Positions 33,850 to 45,446 of a stretch of 64,000 nt of DNA are shown one piece after another. The notes beneath the pieces were generated by a model. That model had not been told where the DNA came from. It was given only the letters and a program-made list of their open reading frames with translations, and did not search any database. A program made the position numbers and the translations under genes. The stretch's first letter is position 1. Every line of letters begins with the position of its first letter. Source of the stretch: Harmonia axyridis (taxonomy: Eukaryota > Arthropoda > Insecta > Coleoptera > Coccinellidae); the NCBI RefSeq assembly GCF_914767665.1, contig NC_059507.1, positions 14,756,001 to 14,820,000 on the forward strand, given 5' to 3'.

Positions 33850-34655
33850 GACTCACTCAAAGAATCTTCCTGGAAAATTTCCTTTTTAATTGAAATCTGT
33901 TCAGTTGTTATGTATTATTATTATTTCACAGAATGGTGAATGCGCTCCTCCTTTATATACAAATCTTCCAGTATTCAGAAGGTACATTTTCGAATACTTT
34001 CCTATTCTGAAATCTGAAATACCCGTTCCCTTCTCCAAAATTGAACATCAAAATTTAACATGTAAGCAGTGGAACATAATCAAATTTGAGAACTTATTTC
34101 TCATCAAAGATGCTGCGCCTACATAGCCTTTGCTACCTGAAGAAGTAATCAATTATTATTATTATTATTATATTAAAAAAATGGATACGGAATTCTGATA
34201 GAACAAGATTACATAAGATAATAAACCAAAAATGAATTACCCGATTTAGATAAAAAATTAAGAAACTGGATTTGACACTTACCTGATTTTGACATTTATA
34301 GTTTTATAAAATGGATTGGACACTACAACATGATCCACATATAGATGGAAGATAACCACCGTATCTGCACGCATATATCTGAAGGGGAGCACACGTTTCC
34401 TTGGGTGTTGTACATAAACCAGAAAATGAATTATTTTGCGGCTAACTTAAAGAATGTATTGTTATGTTGATTGCTGTGCACAGTTAATATTTTAAACTTA
34501 ACTCTACAGTATTATACAGTTTATTTATGTAATATTCTGAATAAACCCTCTTATATCAGTGAGACGAACCTTATCGTTTGTGACTATTACTGGCCCAAAA
34601 TTCGACAAATGCAGACCTTGTGCTCTTAAAAGATTGAAATGCCTTTTTATTAAGT
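33850..34655. other. Intergenic DNA with ATT microsatellite
   Basis: A plus-strand frame of about 64 codons after a possible acceptor (TTTCACAG, near 33930) to a stop at 34124 has no known domain. An (ATT)n run lies at about 34151-34171. Confidence 0.3.
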
Positions 34656-34657
34656 AC

Positions 34658-35308
34658 CAGGGCCGGCGCGAGCAATTTGGCGCCTGAAGCAAAGAATTCT
34701 TCTTTTTTTCAATAAATTCCTGGATTTCTTCGACGCCGATGAACAATGCGTAAGTATCATAATATATCTGATTCTCAAATTCACAATCGATCACATGCGA
34801 TCGATGAAAGATTACCTATCACACCACAAGATACAAAGGGCGGTAAGGCATGCAAAGCTTCGAAAACTAAATGGGATTGAAAACATATGTTCCGCTGAAA
34901 ACATTTAGCATTTATCAGTAACTAGTTTTGAATTCAGAATCGTAGGAATTTTCCATATATTGAATGTGTTAACAACTTCCACGTAATTCGAAGTGTTGTT
35001 TTTCGCCTTTGTGAAATATATTCCATCTCTCATTCAATTAGGGTAATAGGCAATGCTGCTTATATTGGTTGGGTTGCCATGTGTTACTTATTGAACAGTC
35101 GGCTTAGTAAAGACGGTTTGGGGATTTTTATTGCAGGGAATGTTGATAAACGCAGCAAAGCGTACCAACCTCTTGTTGTTTTTAAGAATCAAGACTATAT
35201 TTTTTCAGAAATATGGAGGGGTGGCCACAAACTGGGCTAAATTTCCGCCCATCGAAAAGAGACGATTGAAACGGTCGCTTCACTATTTCACCCCTAACGC
35301 CGGCCCTG
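34658..35308. mobile_element. hAT MITE with CAGGGCCGGC ends, copy 1
   Basis: The termini are CAGGGCCGGCGCGAGC and an imperfect complement ending GCCGGCCCTG. The flanking 8-mers TTAAGTAC and TTAATTAC match at 7 of 8, consistent with a slightly decayed hAT duplication. It is 651 bp with no transposase and shares its internal sequence with 41241-42002. Confidence 0.85.
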
Positions 35309-35316
35309 TTAATTAC

Positions 35317-36520
35317 CATCTTTTTATCTCTTATTGTTCAATTCGGTATTATTCCTAGCAGACGATCAAGCTTTGGTACTTCCTCTGAAGTATACCGCTA
35401 AAATCAATCCGATCCTCCCCTCCCACCCACTTGAACACTTCCTCAAAATATGTCCACCCTTCCGAATTAGGCGAAATTACCAAGGATGAAAACTAATCGA
35501 AGGATCGTAACAAATCGAACGGCATTTCCCAGAGATATATCCTCTTCGCCCAGACAGCCATTAGGAGAATAAGTGGCCAATTTGTCCTCCTAATTCGGAC
35601 ACAAATAACCAGAAAATCAGGACCATTTGCGTTAGGCGAATGATGGAAGTGACCAGTTAGTTTCAGCTGACCGCCACAATGTTTCAGTGTCGCTGCGCGG
35701 GTTGATGCTGGTGTACGTGTAGTGTGCGGACCATTGCTTGCAGACCAACAGGCTTAATGGCCTTAACTGGACCGTTATTTAACCGGCCAGTGTCTCCCCA
35801 GTTGTTTATGTTACACCGCTTGCATTATAATAGTTTCGAAGTTGTTATATATCGTTACGAAAATCGTCTTTATCGGAATACACTTCATTTTGGGGTTACA
35901 CAGGGGGACATTTGAGGGATAATTCTTTTCCGGTCTTCTGCTCTTGTATACTTAGTATTCATTTATCAGATTATCAACATTAATTTCGTCGGAATGTCTG
36001 TATTTTTTCAATTTCAAGTTAAGATTGGTCTGGAACGATTGGATTCTTCCTCCCCATAAACATGGTAAATAAACGGGAGAAATCCAGAAAATGGGAATTT
36101 AATAAAAAAATTTGATGGAAGACAATCATCATGTCTATTTTCTTACAAAACTCCCTGATGATTGATCCATCAAACTTGATTTAAATGAACCCAATTTTTT
36201 CTCAAATAAAACTTAACCCAATAACAAAATTTATGGCAAAAATCTGAAGAAGTCTCATCGGTTTTTCTTTTTCAAAAATTCAAATTTGCATTCTCACTTG
36301 GTAATTCAGCCTTTTGAAGTAACAATCTTTGATTCACCCTCTCGATTCATATTCTATCTAGTATCCATCCTTCCGTTATAGGGTATCTAAGTATTCAGTT
36401 AGGGGTATACGAATCCTGTGAAAATGTAACATAATAAGAATTCGAATGAATTAAGACGGATAAAACTACAAGATCAAAACAGAAAAATCGAAATAAGTTC
36501 ACGTTTTAGTGTGGCAATAT
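35317..36520. other. Intergenic DNA, locally GC-richer
   Basis: The stretch 35640-35800 is GC-richer than its surroundings and could be regulatory, but no motif decides it. The ORF at 35724-35915 has no known domain. Confidence 0.35.
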
Positions 36521-36526
36521 GCTTTC

Positions 36527-37712
36527 CCGTCCTTCGCTTTCAAAATCAGCACTCAACAGTACATAATTTAGACCTTAAAACAATATAAGGTATTTATTTA
36601 TATTTATTTCAACGGTACAACCATTTTACATGATAACAAAAGCAAATAAACAGTAATGTAACAAGGAAATAATACAGCTCAGCTGAAGGCCCAGAAAACA
36701 TAAAAAAAAGATTGTTATTATTATAATGAGGTGAAAAGTTGAGGCCAAGCCTATAAACTCACAAAATTAAATAAATGAAAAAATACATCGAAACTCAGAA
36801 AAATGCATTCAGAAAAAAAGAAATTCATAGCTTCACAAGTAGCACTCACTCGCGATGAAACCAGGTGTCATAGTTATTTTTAGACGCGTGCACAGAAATT
36901 GCCTACTGCCAACTATTTGCCTAAAAATTGCATTCACAAGGTATATTAGAAGGAGTAGAAATTCCTATAAAACCATTCATATCAACCCAATTACCCATAT
37001 TAACTCATATTAATATCGAATCAATTAGTAAAACAAAAAACTCATTTGATATTTACAATTCAAAGTAATCAAACAGTGATTAAACATTAACGAAACGATA
37101 AAATTGAATTCTTCAAAATTGTCATTTTAATTGTAACTTTTGATCTGCATATCCAATTCACGGAAAAGTAAGAGAGAAGATTTATAACTTCCTGTTGAGC
37201 CTGCTATCTCTGTATATCCTACTGAAGAATATTTTTCTCTTAGTTAGCTTACGGTATTCTTACACATAATTTAGTGAAACGAATATACAATCGTACATCG
37301 CTTTCAAAATCAGCCATCCACAAGTACATGATTTAAGCCTTCAACTAATATTAGGTATTCCCTCAAAAATTTCATCTGCAAGGTATATTTGAAGAAGCAG
37401 AAATTCCTATCGAAGCATTTATATCAACCTGGTGACCCATATTTACTTAGATTAATATTCAATCAAAAAAAGAAAACTCATTTGACATTTTCAATTCAAA
37501 GTCATCAAACAGTGATTGAACATCAACCTTAATATAAAATTGAATTCTTTGAAATTGATATTTCAATTGTAAATTTCGATTGGCATATCCATTTCGCTGA
37601 AGAGTAAGAGACAAGATGTCTACCTGTTAAGCTTGCTGTATATCCTACTGTAGAAAGTTTTTTTTTCTGGTAGCCTACGATATTGTTACAAGTTAGTGAA
37701 ATGAATATAAAA
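36527..37712 (+). repeat. Tandem duplication, first copy interrupted
   Basis: Two diverged copies of a unit of about 420 bp: 36527-36597 plus 36925-37293, and 37295-37712. They share TCGCTTTCAAAATCAGC at the start, AAGGTATATT in the middle and TGTATATCCTACTG near the end. The first copy is split by about 330 bp (36597-36925). That insert begins with a TATTTATTTATATTTATT tract, like the tail of a retroposon inserted in minus orientation. Confidence 0.75.
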
Positions 37713-37714
37713 CT

Positions 37715-37940
37715 GGTGAGTTTGTAAATCCAGTAATAATTTTTGAATTATGCATCATTGATGAGGAAAGATTGTATTCAAAAATATTTAAATTCTGAAA
37801 CTAACAACTGTCTTTATGTCGATTAAGTTATACAATTTAAAATCCGTTTACCTTCACAATTATTACAGTTCCGTACAATTCATTTTTCTTTTGATTGGTT
37901 TTAATATTTTGTCAGTTGGAATTGTATTTCTAGACAAAAA
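37715..37940. other. Spacer before the small secreted-peptide ORF
   Basis: AT-rich. No convincing TATA box or acceptor decides a transcript start. Confidence 0.3.
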
Positions 37941-37946
37941 AAGTAT

Positions 37947-38174
37947 ATGAAGATAATGAAGGTTCTGGTTAATAATGTCATAATTTTGATATTTATATTT
38001 CTGTTTTCCTCAGTCTACTCATTCAAGCAAATCAATGGACCAAATCTAAAACCCCTGGAAGCCCCAGAGTTCATTTCAGCGAGGTGCGAAGCTCATCAAA
38101 TATCGAAACGATATTGCCAGATCAAATTAACCTTTCTTTCCGAACGAGCTTGTCAATTATTCGAAGGGGGATAA
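37947..38174 (+). CDS. Possible small secreted peptide
   Basis: A 75-codon frame. After MKIMKVLVNN comes a strongly hydrophobic run (VIILIFIFLFSSVYS), a typical signal peptide with likely cleavage near residue 25-26. The mature part has about 50 residues and three cysteines (ARCEAH, KRYCQI, RACQLF). Either of two ATGs (residue 1 or 4) could be used. I do not recognise a family. The odd cysteine count means it could dimerise, be the first exon of a longer protein, or be chance. A transposon (MITE) begins 230 bp downstream. Confidence 0.35.
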   Translation: MKIMKVLVNNVIILIFIFLFSSVYSFKQINGPNLKPLEAPEFISARCEAHQISKRYCQIKLTFLSERACQLFEGG

Positions 38175-38407
38175 CCTTTCTGTTTACTGGCCTTATAATT
38201 TAATCAGTAGCTGTTGAACGAAGGATGACCTTTTCGATATCATTGCAATTCTATTCTAATATCACGATGACATTATTATCCGAAAGCAAATGTGTTCGCT
38301 TCTCGGCTGTCTAATCAAATTTTGGTACCATAAAAGTTATTGAAGGAATTTCAGTTTCAGGTTAATCCGAAGTCAGTATCAAAATGAATTTAATGTGCAT
38401 CATAAAG

Positions 38408-38981
38408 TAATAAACATAGATAGAGGGAGTATACGCAATTTTTACATGTCCCCAATATGGTTAGGTTAGGTTGTCGGATTGTGATATATTTTCAAATCCA
38501 CAATTTTCCTATATCATTATGAATGTATATTATATTGAATGAAATATATTTATTTGAGTGATTCCCGATTAAATATGCAAACTTGAATATTTGGAATCCG
38601 ATATTTTTCCTAATTATCGAATTTATAATAAGCAGAATATATATTATTTTCTGCATCTACCTGCTGAAATCCAAGGTTTGGCAACTTTTGCTCTCCTAGT
38701 GTCATCAATTGTTTCACGTCGTTTGGCGCTTAAAGTTTGTTTTCGGAATTCCTTATATATTTAGGTATTTATTTCAATATATTTTGAGTTAATATGAAAC
38801 GTTGATTCCCTATGGGACATAAGAATTAAGTTCTTTGTGGAGAAACTCGCGAATTGAGTGAAATATCGTATCACTTATATGTTTTCATTTCCGCGCGCTT
38901 CATGTCAAATTTGATAGTTCATGTTTGGGGCAAAATTTGCCTACTGAAAATGGCATATGCTTCCTCTATCTACGTTTATTA
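38408..38981 (+). mobile_element. MITE, copy 1
   Basis: 574 bp with inverted ends: TAATAAACATAGATAGAGG at the left and the complement of TAATAAACGTAGATAGAGG at the right. No coding capacity. An inverted copy lies at 40390-40965. Superfamily unclear. Confidence 0.75.
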
Positions 38982-38989
38982 CTCTAAAA

Positions 38990-39690
38990 TGAGCACCGAA
39001 AAGAGTGTAAGATTCAGAGTGTCGACATGATCAAGATTTTCTAGGAAAAAGCATTTCAATCAATTCATTGGCTTATAAATTCCACATCTGAATCTTACGT
39101 ATGGAAAAACATATTTAGTGCACGACACAATAACTGAATGTTATTGACACCTGAGTATAACTATACTCAGAATTTCAGCTCGGTCGGATTTGGTGTTATG
39201 AAAGAACAATCCGAAGCATTCTACGAAATAATCTGATCATTGCGTAACCAGAATAATAGTAACCAAATATTTACACATCACAAGCACAAGACATCGGACT
39301 AGGTCACATTCTGTTTGTGAAGGGTTTTCCAATAAAATGTTTCATTCTGATATAAATAAGAGATATATAATTGTGGAGGAATAGATGCAAAGTTGTCAAT
39401 TGTTTGATATTTATAATTAGATTATGTCCAAGGGCATAATGTACTCAATAATGACAATAGTGAGAAATCAATGAAATCAAAATAACAAACTGGTAGGTTT
39501 AACGTAAAAACTATGAAAATCTCTTGAATATTTTTCAATATAATTAAACGAAACAGTATACCTATAGAAAGACTATATTTTACGTTGAAGTGTATTTATA
39601 ATATCTTGCTCCATCCGTCAAACATTGTTTGCTCGATATCCGAAATCACGAGGTGCGAAAACACCACCAAACATACTGAATGTACCTAAG
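38990..39690. other. Spacer between the inverted MITEs, nothing recognised
   Basis: No domain, repeat or RNA gene is seen. Confidence 0.35.
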
Positions 39691-39697
39691 GGCCCGA

Positions 39698-39935
39698 CTA
39701 GACAGTGAAAAAATTATGGTTATTTCCATCAACCATCCTCAATCGTAACTCACACAGAATACGTGTGATCCTGCATATTTTACACGTGTCACTACCTTGT
39801 TTAAGCGTCCATGATTCTCCGCATTTGATGAATGCCTCTCTGCCTGCTATTTGTTCATCTTTCATGATGGCACTGTCCGGCCGAACAGGTCTGAACACGG
39901 CAAAAATTCTATTACTTTCCAGACCTTTCATTTCT
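39698..39935 (-). CDS. Possible Cys-rich terminal exon
   Basis: On the minus strand a frame opens after GAAATTACAG, a plausible splice acceptor, and ends at a stop near 39698. It encodes about 78 residues with CGESWTLKQGSDTCKICRI followed by ILCEL. The GESW...C..C...CE spacing recalls a von Willebrand type C repeat. No upstream exon is identified. It may equally be a chance frame. Confidence 0.22.
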
Positions 39936-40389
39936 GTAATTTCAACCCCGAATGAAAATTTCCGACAGGTGTCACAAGTCGCTCTGTCCGATTTTCCATT
40001 GTTTTATTTCGGGCTTTTTTCAAGGACATGTGATGGACATTTTCCGGTTTACGCTATTTATATTTGAGGATCAAATTACCTGAAACGCTTGACGTGACAA
40101 CGTTGCCTGGGTGCTAATTTTTGTCGAAACGGTAACAAAAAGTCACGTCGATGGATTTTGGATGAGTCGATGGACGTAGGTTTTGGGAGGTGATGAATTA
40201 AATAGAGATAAGATTTTTAATTCCATTTTCAGTTTGTTGTCATGATAGAATGTTTTTTTTTTGGGAGGCGTGTTTTATGTATTATATCACTTTCCCACTC
40301 GGTATTGATGGTTTTGATGATACAAGCTTCCTGATTTTGGATTAATATTGGAGTTGTTATTTTACATATAAAGGTTTCCCCTCAGAGTG

Positions 40390-40965
40390 ATAGACAAACC
40401 TATATAGAGGAAGCATATGTCATTTTCAGTAAGCAAATTTTGTCCCAAACATGAACTATCAAATTTGACATGAAACGCGCGGAAATGAAAACATATCAGT
40501 GATACGATTTTTCACTCAATCCGCGAGTTTCTCCACAAAGAACACTATGTCCCATAGTGAATCAATGTTTTATATCAACTCAAAATATATTGAATAATAT
40601 GAATACCTAAATATATCAGAAATTCAGAAAACAAACTCCAAGCGCGCCCGAACGACGTGAAACAACGGATGACACTAGGAGAGCAATAGTTGCCAAACCT
40701 TTAATTTCAGCTGATAGATGCAGAAAATAATGAATATTCTGCTTATTATAAATTCGATAATTAGGAAAAATATCGGATTCCAAATATTCAAATTTGCATG
40801 TTTGATCGAGAATCACTCAAATGAATATATTTCATTGAATATAAGATACATTCCTGAAGATATAGTGAAATTGTGGATTTGGAAAGATATTACGCCGACA
40901 ACGTAATCTAACCATGATGGGGGACATGTAAAAATTGCGTATACTCCCTCTATCTACGTTTATTA
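40390..40965 (-). mobile_element. MITE, copy 2 (inverted)
   Basis: Inverted relative to 38408-38981 and similar over its whole length, with many small differences. The right end (TCTACGTTTATTA) is well kept; the left end is degraded. The two copies could pair over about 570 bp in a single transcript spanning 38408-40965. Confidence 0.75.
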
Positions 40966-41099
40966 TTAAGCATTGCACTAATTAAAACTACACCATCAAT
41001 AAAAACGATACGATACACATTCCAACAACGCTTTGAAATTGTTTATATTCACTATTAAAATAGTGAAAATTTTAGAGTCACAGTTCGCAAAACTAAAAA

Positions 41100-42090
41100 A
41101 CTTTTGGGTCGTCGTAAATCATCTTCTCGACCGACAATAGTGAATCTTATAGAAAAAATTAAGTTTTTGGTATAATTTAATTATGTATATAATCGAAAAT
41201 GTGTTCGTTACTCAAGAACTGAGAATATTGCTGCTATAGCCAGGGCCGGCGCGAGCAATTTTTGCGCCTGAAGCGAAGAATTTTTTGGTGCACCTGCTGA
41301 AAGAGTATATATAACCCCCCCCCCCCAACAAAAAACATCACCTGCCCCGATGATAATTCACCATTTTTGATTTTACTAGCGTTTTTGCTAATCGTTTCTT
41401 TCTAAAGTCGTTTCCACTGGGTTTCTTTTTTTTTCGGACATTTTTACCTATTCCTGGACTTCTTTGACGCCGATGAACAAGTATTATATCTGATTCTCAC
41501 ATTCACAAGACACTGCGTACGATCGATGAAAGATTACCTATCACACCACAAGATACAAAGGGCGGTAAGGCATGCAAAGCTTCGAAAACTAAATAGGATT
41601 GAAAACATTTAGCATTTATCAGTAACTAGTTTCGAATTCAGAATCGTAGGAATTTTCCAAATGTTGAATGTGTACCCAACTTTCACGTAATTCGAAGTGT
41701 TGTTTTTTTTCTTCTTTGTGAAATATATTCTATCCATTATTCAATTAGGGTAATAGGCAATGCTGCTTTTATTGGTTGGGTTGCCATGTGTTATTTATTG
41801 AACAGGCGGCTTAGTAAAGACGGTTTGGAGATTTTTATTGCAGGGAATGTTGATAAACGCAGCAAAGCGGAACAACCTCATGTTGTTTTTAAGAAGCAAG
41901 ACTATATTTTTTCAAAAATATTAAAGGGACGCAACAAACTGGGCTAAATTGCCGCACCTCGAAGGCAGTCGCTTCACTGTTTCACCCCTAACGCCGGCCC
42001 TGGCTATAGCCTGTAGTGTTGATGAAAATCCAGGCTTGTCGAGTCATCGTCGATTTTGGAAATTAGGCATTGTCTCTTTAATTAATAGAC
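41100..42090 (+). pseudogene. Tc1/mariner transposase N-terminal relic, split by a hAT MITE
   Basis: The plus strand reads SRTENIAAIA up to 41240 and resumes after the MITE as CSVDENPGLSSHRR...LGIVSLI. This matches the helix-turn-helix region of the transposase family seen at 27198-27572, whose corresponding part is deleted there. The MITE duplicated GCTATAGC within this frame. The rest of the transposase is not recognisable. Confidence 0.65.
41241..42002. mobile_element. hAT MITE with CAGGGCCGGC ends, copy 2
   Basis: 762 bp, with ends CAGGGCCGGCGCGAGC and GCCGGCCCTG, flanked by an exact 8-bp duplication GCTATAGC (41233-41240 and 42003-42010), itself a palindrome. It shares blocks with copy 1 at 34658-35308, for example the AGATACAAAGGGCGGTAAGG region. 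A C-run lies at about 41319-41329. No transposase. Confidence 0.9.
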
Positions 42091-42177
42091 AACCAAAGTA
42101 TCTATCATTTTATAGTTGGGTTTTTCTTTTTTCCATTAAACATTTCGATTTTCGAGGAATCTACTTTATTTTCAACC

Positions 42178-42407
42178 GATATGGTCTTACAACCCATCCC
42201 ACGGTTGGAGGGCTACTATTTCGAATATCCAGCCGCACAGCAAGAGTGACTATCCTCACTTGGCCATTGAAGTGGAATAGTTATTCGATATCGTATTATA
42301 CAGATGTTCTGATTGTTGTACTTTTCCACAGAACCATGAGTATTTTATGGAATAACGTAGTATATCCTATGTTTCCGAATATATTTTCCAATACCTATAT
42401 ATTATAA
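42178..42407 (+). repeat. Dispersed 230-bp repeat, copy 1
   Basis: Starts ATGGTCTTACAACCCATCCC and is similar to 44308-44548. It includes GACTATCCTCACT and ACCATGAGTATT blocks. Family unknown. Confidence 0.65.
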
Positions 42408-42409
42408 GT

Positions 42410-43438
42410 GAGTATACGACGTAGCTGAATGATATTAAAAATTCCCAAAAAAAACGATGAATATTCACTTTATAATATGCAGATTGCAGATCATTCAGAA
42501 ATCACCACTTTACCCTCTCATTCAACGGAAAAGTGAACTCACCAAACCGAACAACCGCCAAATTTCCCGTGGTGGTTCAACGAAGGTGCGAATCAGATAT
42601 AATCATTTCGAGTCTGTTTCAACCCGACAGTTTAACGGAAACTTTACACAAACAACATCTCTATCAGTCTAGCGGGAGAAACATAATCCAGTTATGATTT
42701 CTACTTCACAAAGCTGCGGCATACATTTACGTATATCATATTAGACGCTATCTGAGAATTAAATCAGATGGAGTTGACTGAACGGAGGTGGTTCATTTGT
42801 GTTATTAGACACGTCGCTCTACGAAGCCAAACGGGGGGTGGTTCTTACCACGCGTCGTTTTGCCACCCTTGCGGTGAATTAGTGGTGGCATTTCGCACCG
42901 ACGTCAATTTAGTCATTCGTGGAGCAGTTGGAAAGTTACCAGGTAATGTGACAGCTTCTGGATTTCTCGATCTTCCCTTCATTGGGAATTCGCATGCAGA
43001 TTTGTATAGATCTACGTAAATGACGCTATTTTCCCGTATTATATTCTAAGGAGAGTACTCTGGATTGAACACTTTTACTTCTTTGAATACCATAGAATAT
43101 CTAAAGTCATAGAAAAAGCGGCTTTCGAAAAGAAAACTATTTGGTATTCTCGGGAATCGAACCTGTCCCGTTTTCATCAGTCGATCAAACGCATCACCAA
43201 TGAGGAAATATTTAGCTGAAAAGCTATTGAAATGATGAGGTCGCGAATTTGGAATGAAATTTTTTTTTGAATAGGTATCAATGTGACAACAAAAGAGGGT
43301 CTCCAATAAAAGGTTTCGTTTAAATATCGAAAAGATGAATATTTCAAGGGAAATTCATATGAAGTTTTCATTACCAATTTGCGGATGCATATCCTTGATA
43401 ACTGTATAAATTCCATGTTTAAGATCTTAAATGCACAG
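42410..43438. other. Intergenic DNA with GC-richer segment
   Basis: The stretch 42770-42990 is GC-richer than its surroundings, and its 83-codon frame shows no domain. A B-box-like GGTTCGATTCC lies on the minus strand near 43155. I call no gene. Confidence 0.35.
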
Positions 43439-43439
43439 A

Positions 43440-44060
43440 TCTTTCACTTGGTGACAAATTAAAAAGTGATCATAGCTGGGTATTGGAATCCATTCACCGT
43501 AACAGTTGCACTAGCCTCATTTTTGAACAAGTAAGCACCAATCACATCACCAGACCGAAAACTACACCAAATAGTGATACGTTGTTGATAAGGAGGCTTT
43601 TCAACAATCATCATTCGATTTTCCGAGACCCAAATGCGAAAATTCTGCTCATTAACGTTGCCTCCCACTTTGAAATGAGTATCATAGCTGAAGATGATTC
43701 TTCGATAAAAATGCAGATCACTTTGATTCATTCCAAGGACCCAATCAGCAAAGGTACGATGTTGCTGGTGATCGATTGGTTTGATTTCTTATGTTGACCA
43801 AACTTTGAAGATATTAAGATCTAAGTGTTCACGCAGAATACGGTGTATCGTCGTTCGAACCTGGAGTTCCATCAACACTATGGTTGACAGCAACTATATT
43901 CTCAGTTGTTCTTGAGCGACTCACATGGCTCCGATTGTTCACATTACTACTTGTTCCAACGGCTCAAATTCTTACTATAACCAGTTGAGATGTTGCCTCC
44001 TGACGACCTGAAAGTGATTTAGTTCTCTCACTTTTCTTATAGAGCAACATATTTATAATT
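43440..44060 (-). pseudogene. Tc1/mariner transposase relic
   Basis: Minus-strand frames show RTTENIVAVNHSV near 43920, then ADWVLGMNQSDLHFYRRIIFSYDTHFKVGGNVNEQNFRIW (43740-43620; the usual SDEAHF is altered to SYDTHF). GAYLFKNEASATVTVNGFQY follows, to about 43470. It is the same broad family as 27198-27572 but a diverged lineage. Stops and a frameshift at about 43800 inactivate it. It is truncated before the second catalytic Asp. Confidence 0.75.
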
Positions 44061-44307
44061 GATTCGGCTTCTGTTTGACATGGCAAGGTGTTTGAACATT
44101 CAATACAAATTTGTTGACTCTTGATTTCGAAACTTTAGAATTTGCTCTTGTTTTCCATCAAATTCCTTACATTCGTGGAGTTTAATTTATTTTCAAACAA
44201 ATTATGGCGAAAAAAATAATTTTCACAGAGAAAATTATTCGTGTCATTCATTATCGCAAATAAATTCCTCGCATGATATGGAATATGATTTTCGTATACA
44301 TTTTCAA

Positions 44308-44548
44308 CTGAAATGGTCTTACAATCCATCCCATGATTGAAGAGCAACTAATTTGACTATCAAACCGCACTGCAAGTGGGACTATCCTCACTCAGCCATT
44401 GAAAGGGAACACTTGTTAATTCGACATCGTATCACACATATGTTTCGATAGAGGAACTGTTCCGCTGAACCATGAGTATTCTCTGGAACGGAGTTGAATA
44501 TCCTTTCTTTCTGAACGTATTTTCCCAACTTGTATACTTCCCCAAGCC
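44308..44548 (+). repeat. Dispersed 230-bp repeat, copy 2
   Basis: Partner of 42178-42407 in the same orientation, roughly 75% similar by eye. Each copy lies close to a relic of the same mariner family. Confidence 0.6.
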
Positions 44549-44608
44549 TGTAGTTCTCTCGAATTGTTTATATTGAACACATTTTTATCAATATGTACTC
44601 AACTTGAA

Positions 44609-44690
44609 GTAATAATAAATAATAATGATAATAAGTTTATTCGTTCCAAAACTACAAATAAACTTAAAAAATACTGTGGAGTTATTCAAT
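44609..44690 (-). repeat. ATT-tailed 3' end of a non-LTR element
   Basis: AATAATAAATAATAATGATAATAAG followed by TTTATTCGTTCC resembles the tail and 3' UTR start at 51121-51160. It is probably a severely 5'-truncated relative of the non-LTR element at 51121-51872. Confidence 0.4.
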
Positions 44691-44699
44691 GACAATTGT

Positions 44700-45440
44700 G
44701 TACAGCTATTTTAAATCAAAATTAAATCCACTCAAAAAACTAAACCAAAATGAACAATCTCACCATCTTTTCCTCTTCAATTCTCATTCTAATCATCTAA
44801 AATAATTTTTTAAATATATGCACATTTTCGAAATCTTCCGAGAAATTATTGACTTCAAAAACTCTGAAACGTTCAATGTATGCCCCCATTCATAAAATTA
44901 TGAGCTAAGTCGCAGAAATTTGCATGTTATAGAGGCAGTAGCATGTACCTAAAGTCTTGATTAAAATATTCCGTCTTTGCCAACTTCACAAGTTGTGGAA
45001 ACATAATGCGAGCTGTCAGTTATTGCTTATTTACAGCTCAATTCTGAAGTGTATTCTCAAAGCGCAACTTATGAAAAATTAACCATTCGGAAAACAAATG
45101 ACGAAAGAGCGTGCACATATCTATTTCACCTACAACCAGATCTCGATGGCGTGCTCGAGCACGATTAACGTAGTCATTAGCAAGAAAAAGGATCCGTATT
45201 TTCAGACGACGAACAATCCACCGATATTTCGTTGCACGCTAACAGTTGGGGTTTGCACCAGATAACTCTTTTCATGCAATCAGGAGGATACTAGATAATT
45301 AACCGACTAAGATAAATTGGACAACGGTCATTATTTATGATCACAATTTAATTAACACCACCAAGTGTTGGAAATTTGGGATTTTCGGGAATGAGTGGCC
45401 TGGATTTCATAAGATGACTGAAATACTTGGAGAAAAGGAA
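44700..45440. other. Intergenic DNA, nothing recognised
   Basis: No domain, repeat or RNA gene that I can support. Confidence 0.45.
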
Positions 45441-45446
45441 TATAAG

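Noticed and set aside
34151..34171. (ATT)n tract as a CRISPR or structured repeat
   Set aside because: A simple microsatellite, possibly a non-LTR tail; no spacers.
38461..38475. TTAGG-type insect telomere repeat
   Set aside because: Only about two and a half units, inside a MITE; not an array.
39705..40067. 120-codon plus-strand ORF
   Set aside because: Antisense to the Cys-rich minus-strand candidate and without any recognisable domain.
41949..42407. 152-codon plus-strand ORF
   Set aside because: It runs from the hAT MITE end through a mariner relic into a dispersed repeat; a chance frame, not a gene.
43140..43215. tRNA-like B box (GGTTCGATTCC) on the minus strand
   Set aside because: No A box at the right distance, and no cloverleaf pairing beyond a weak T-arm. 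At most a SINE scrap.
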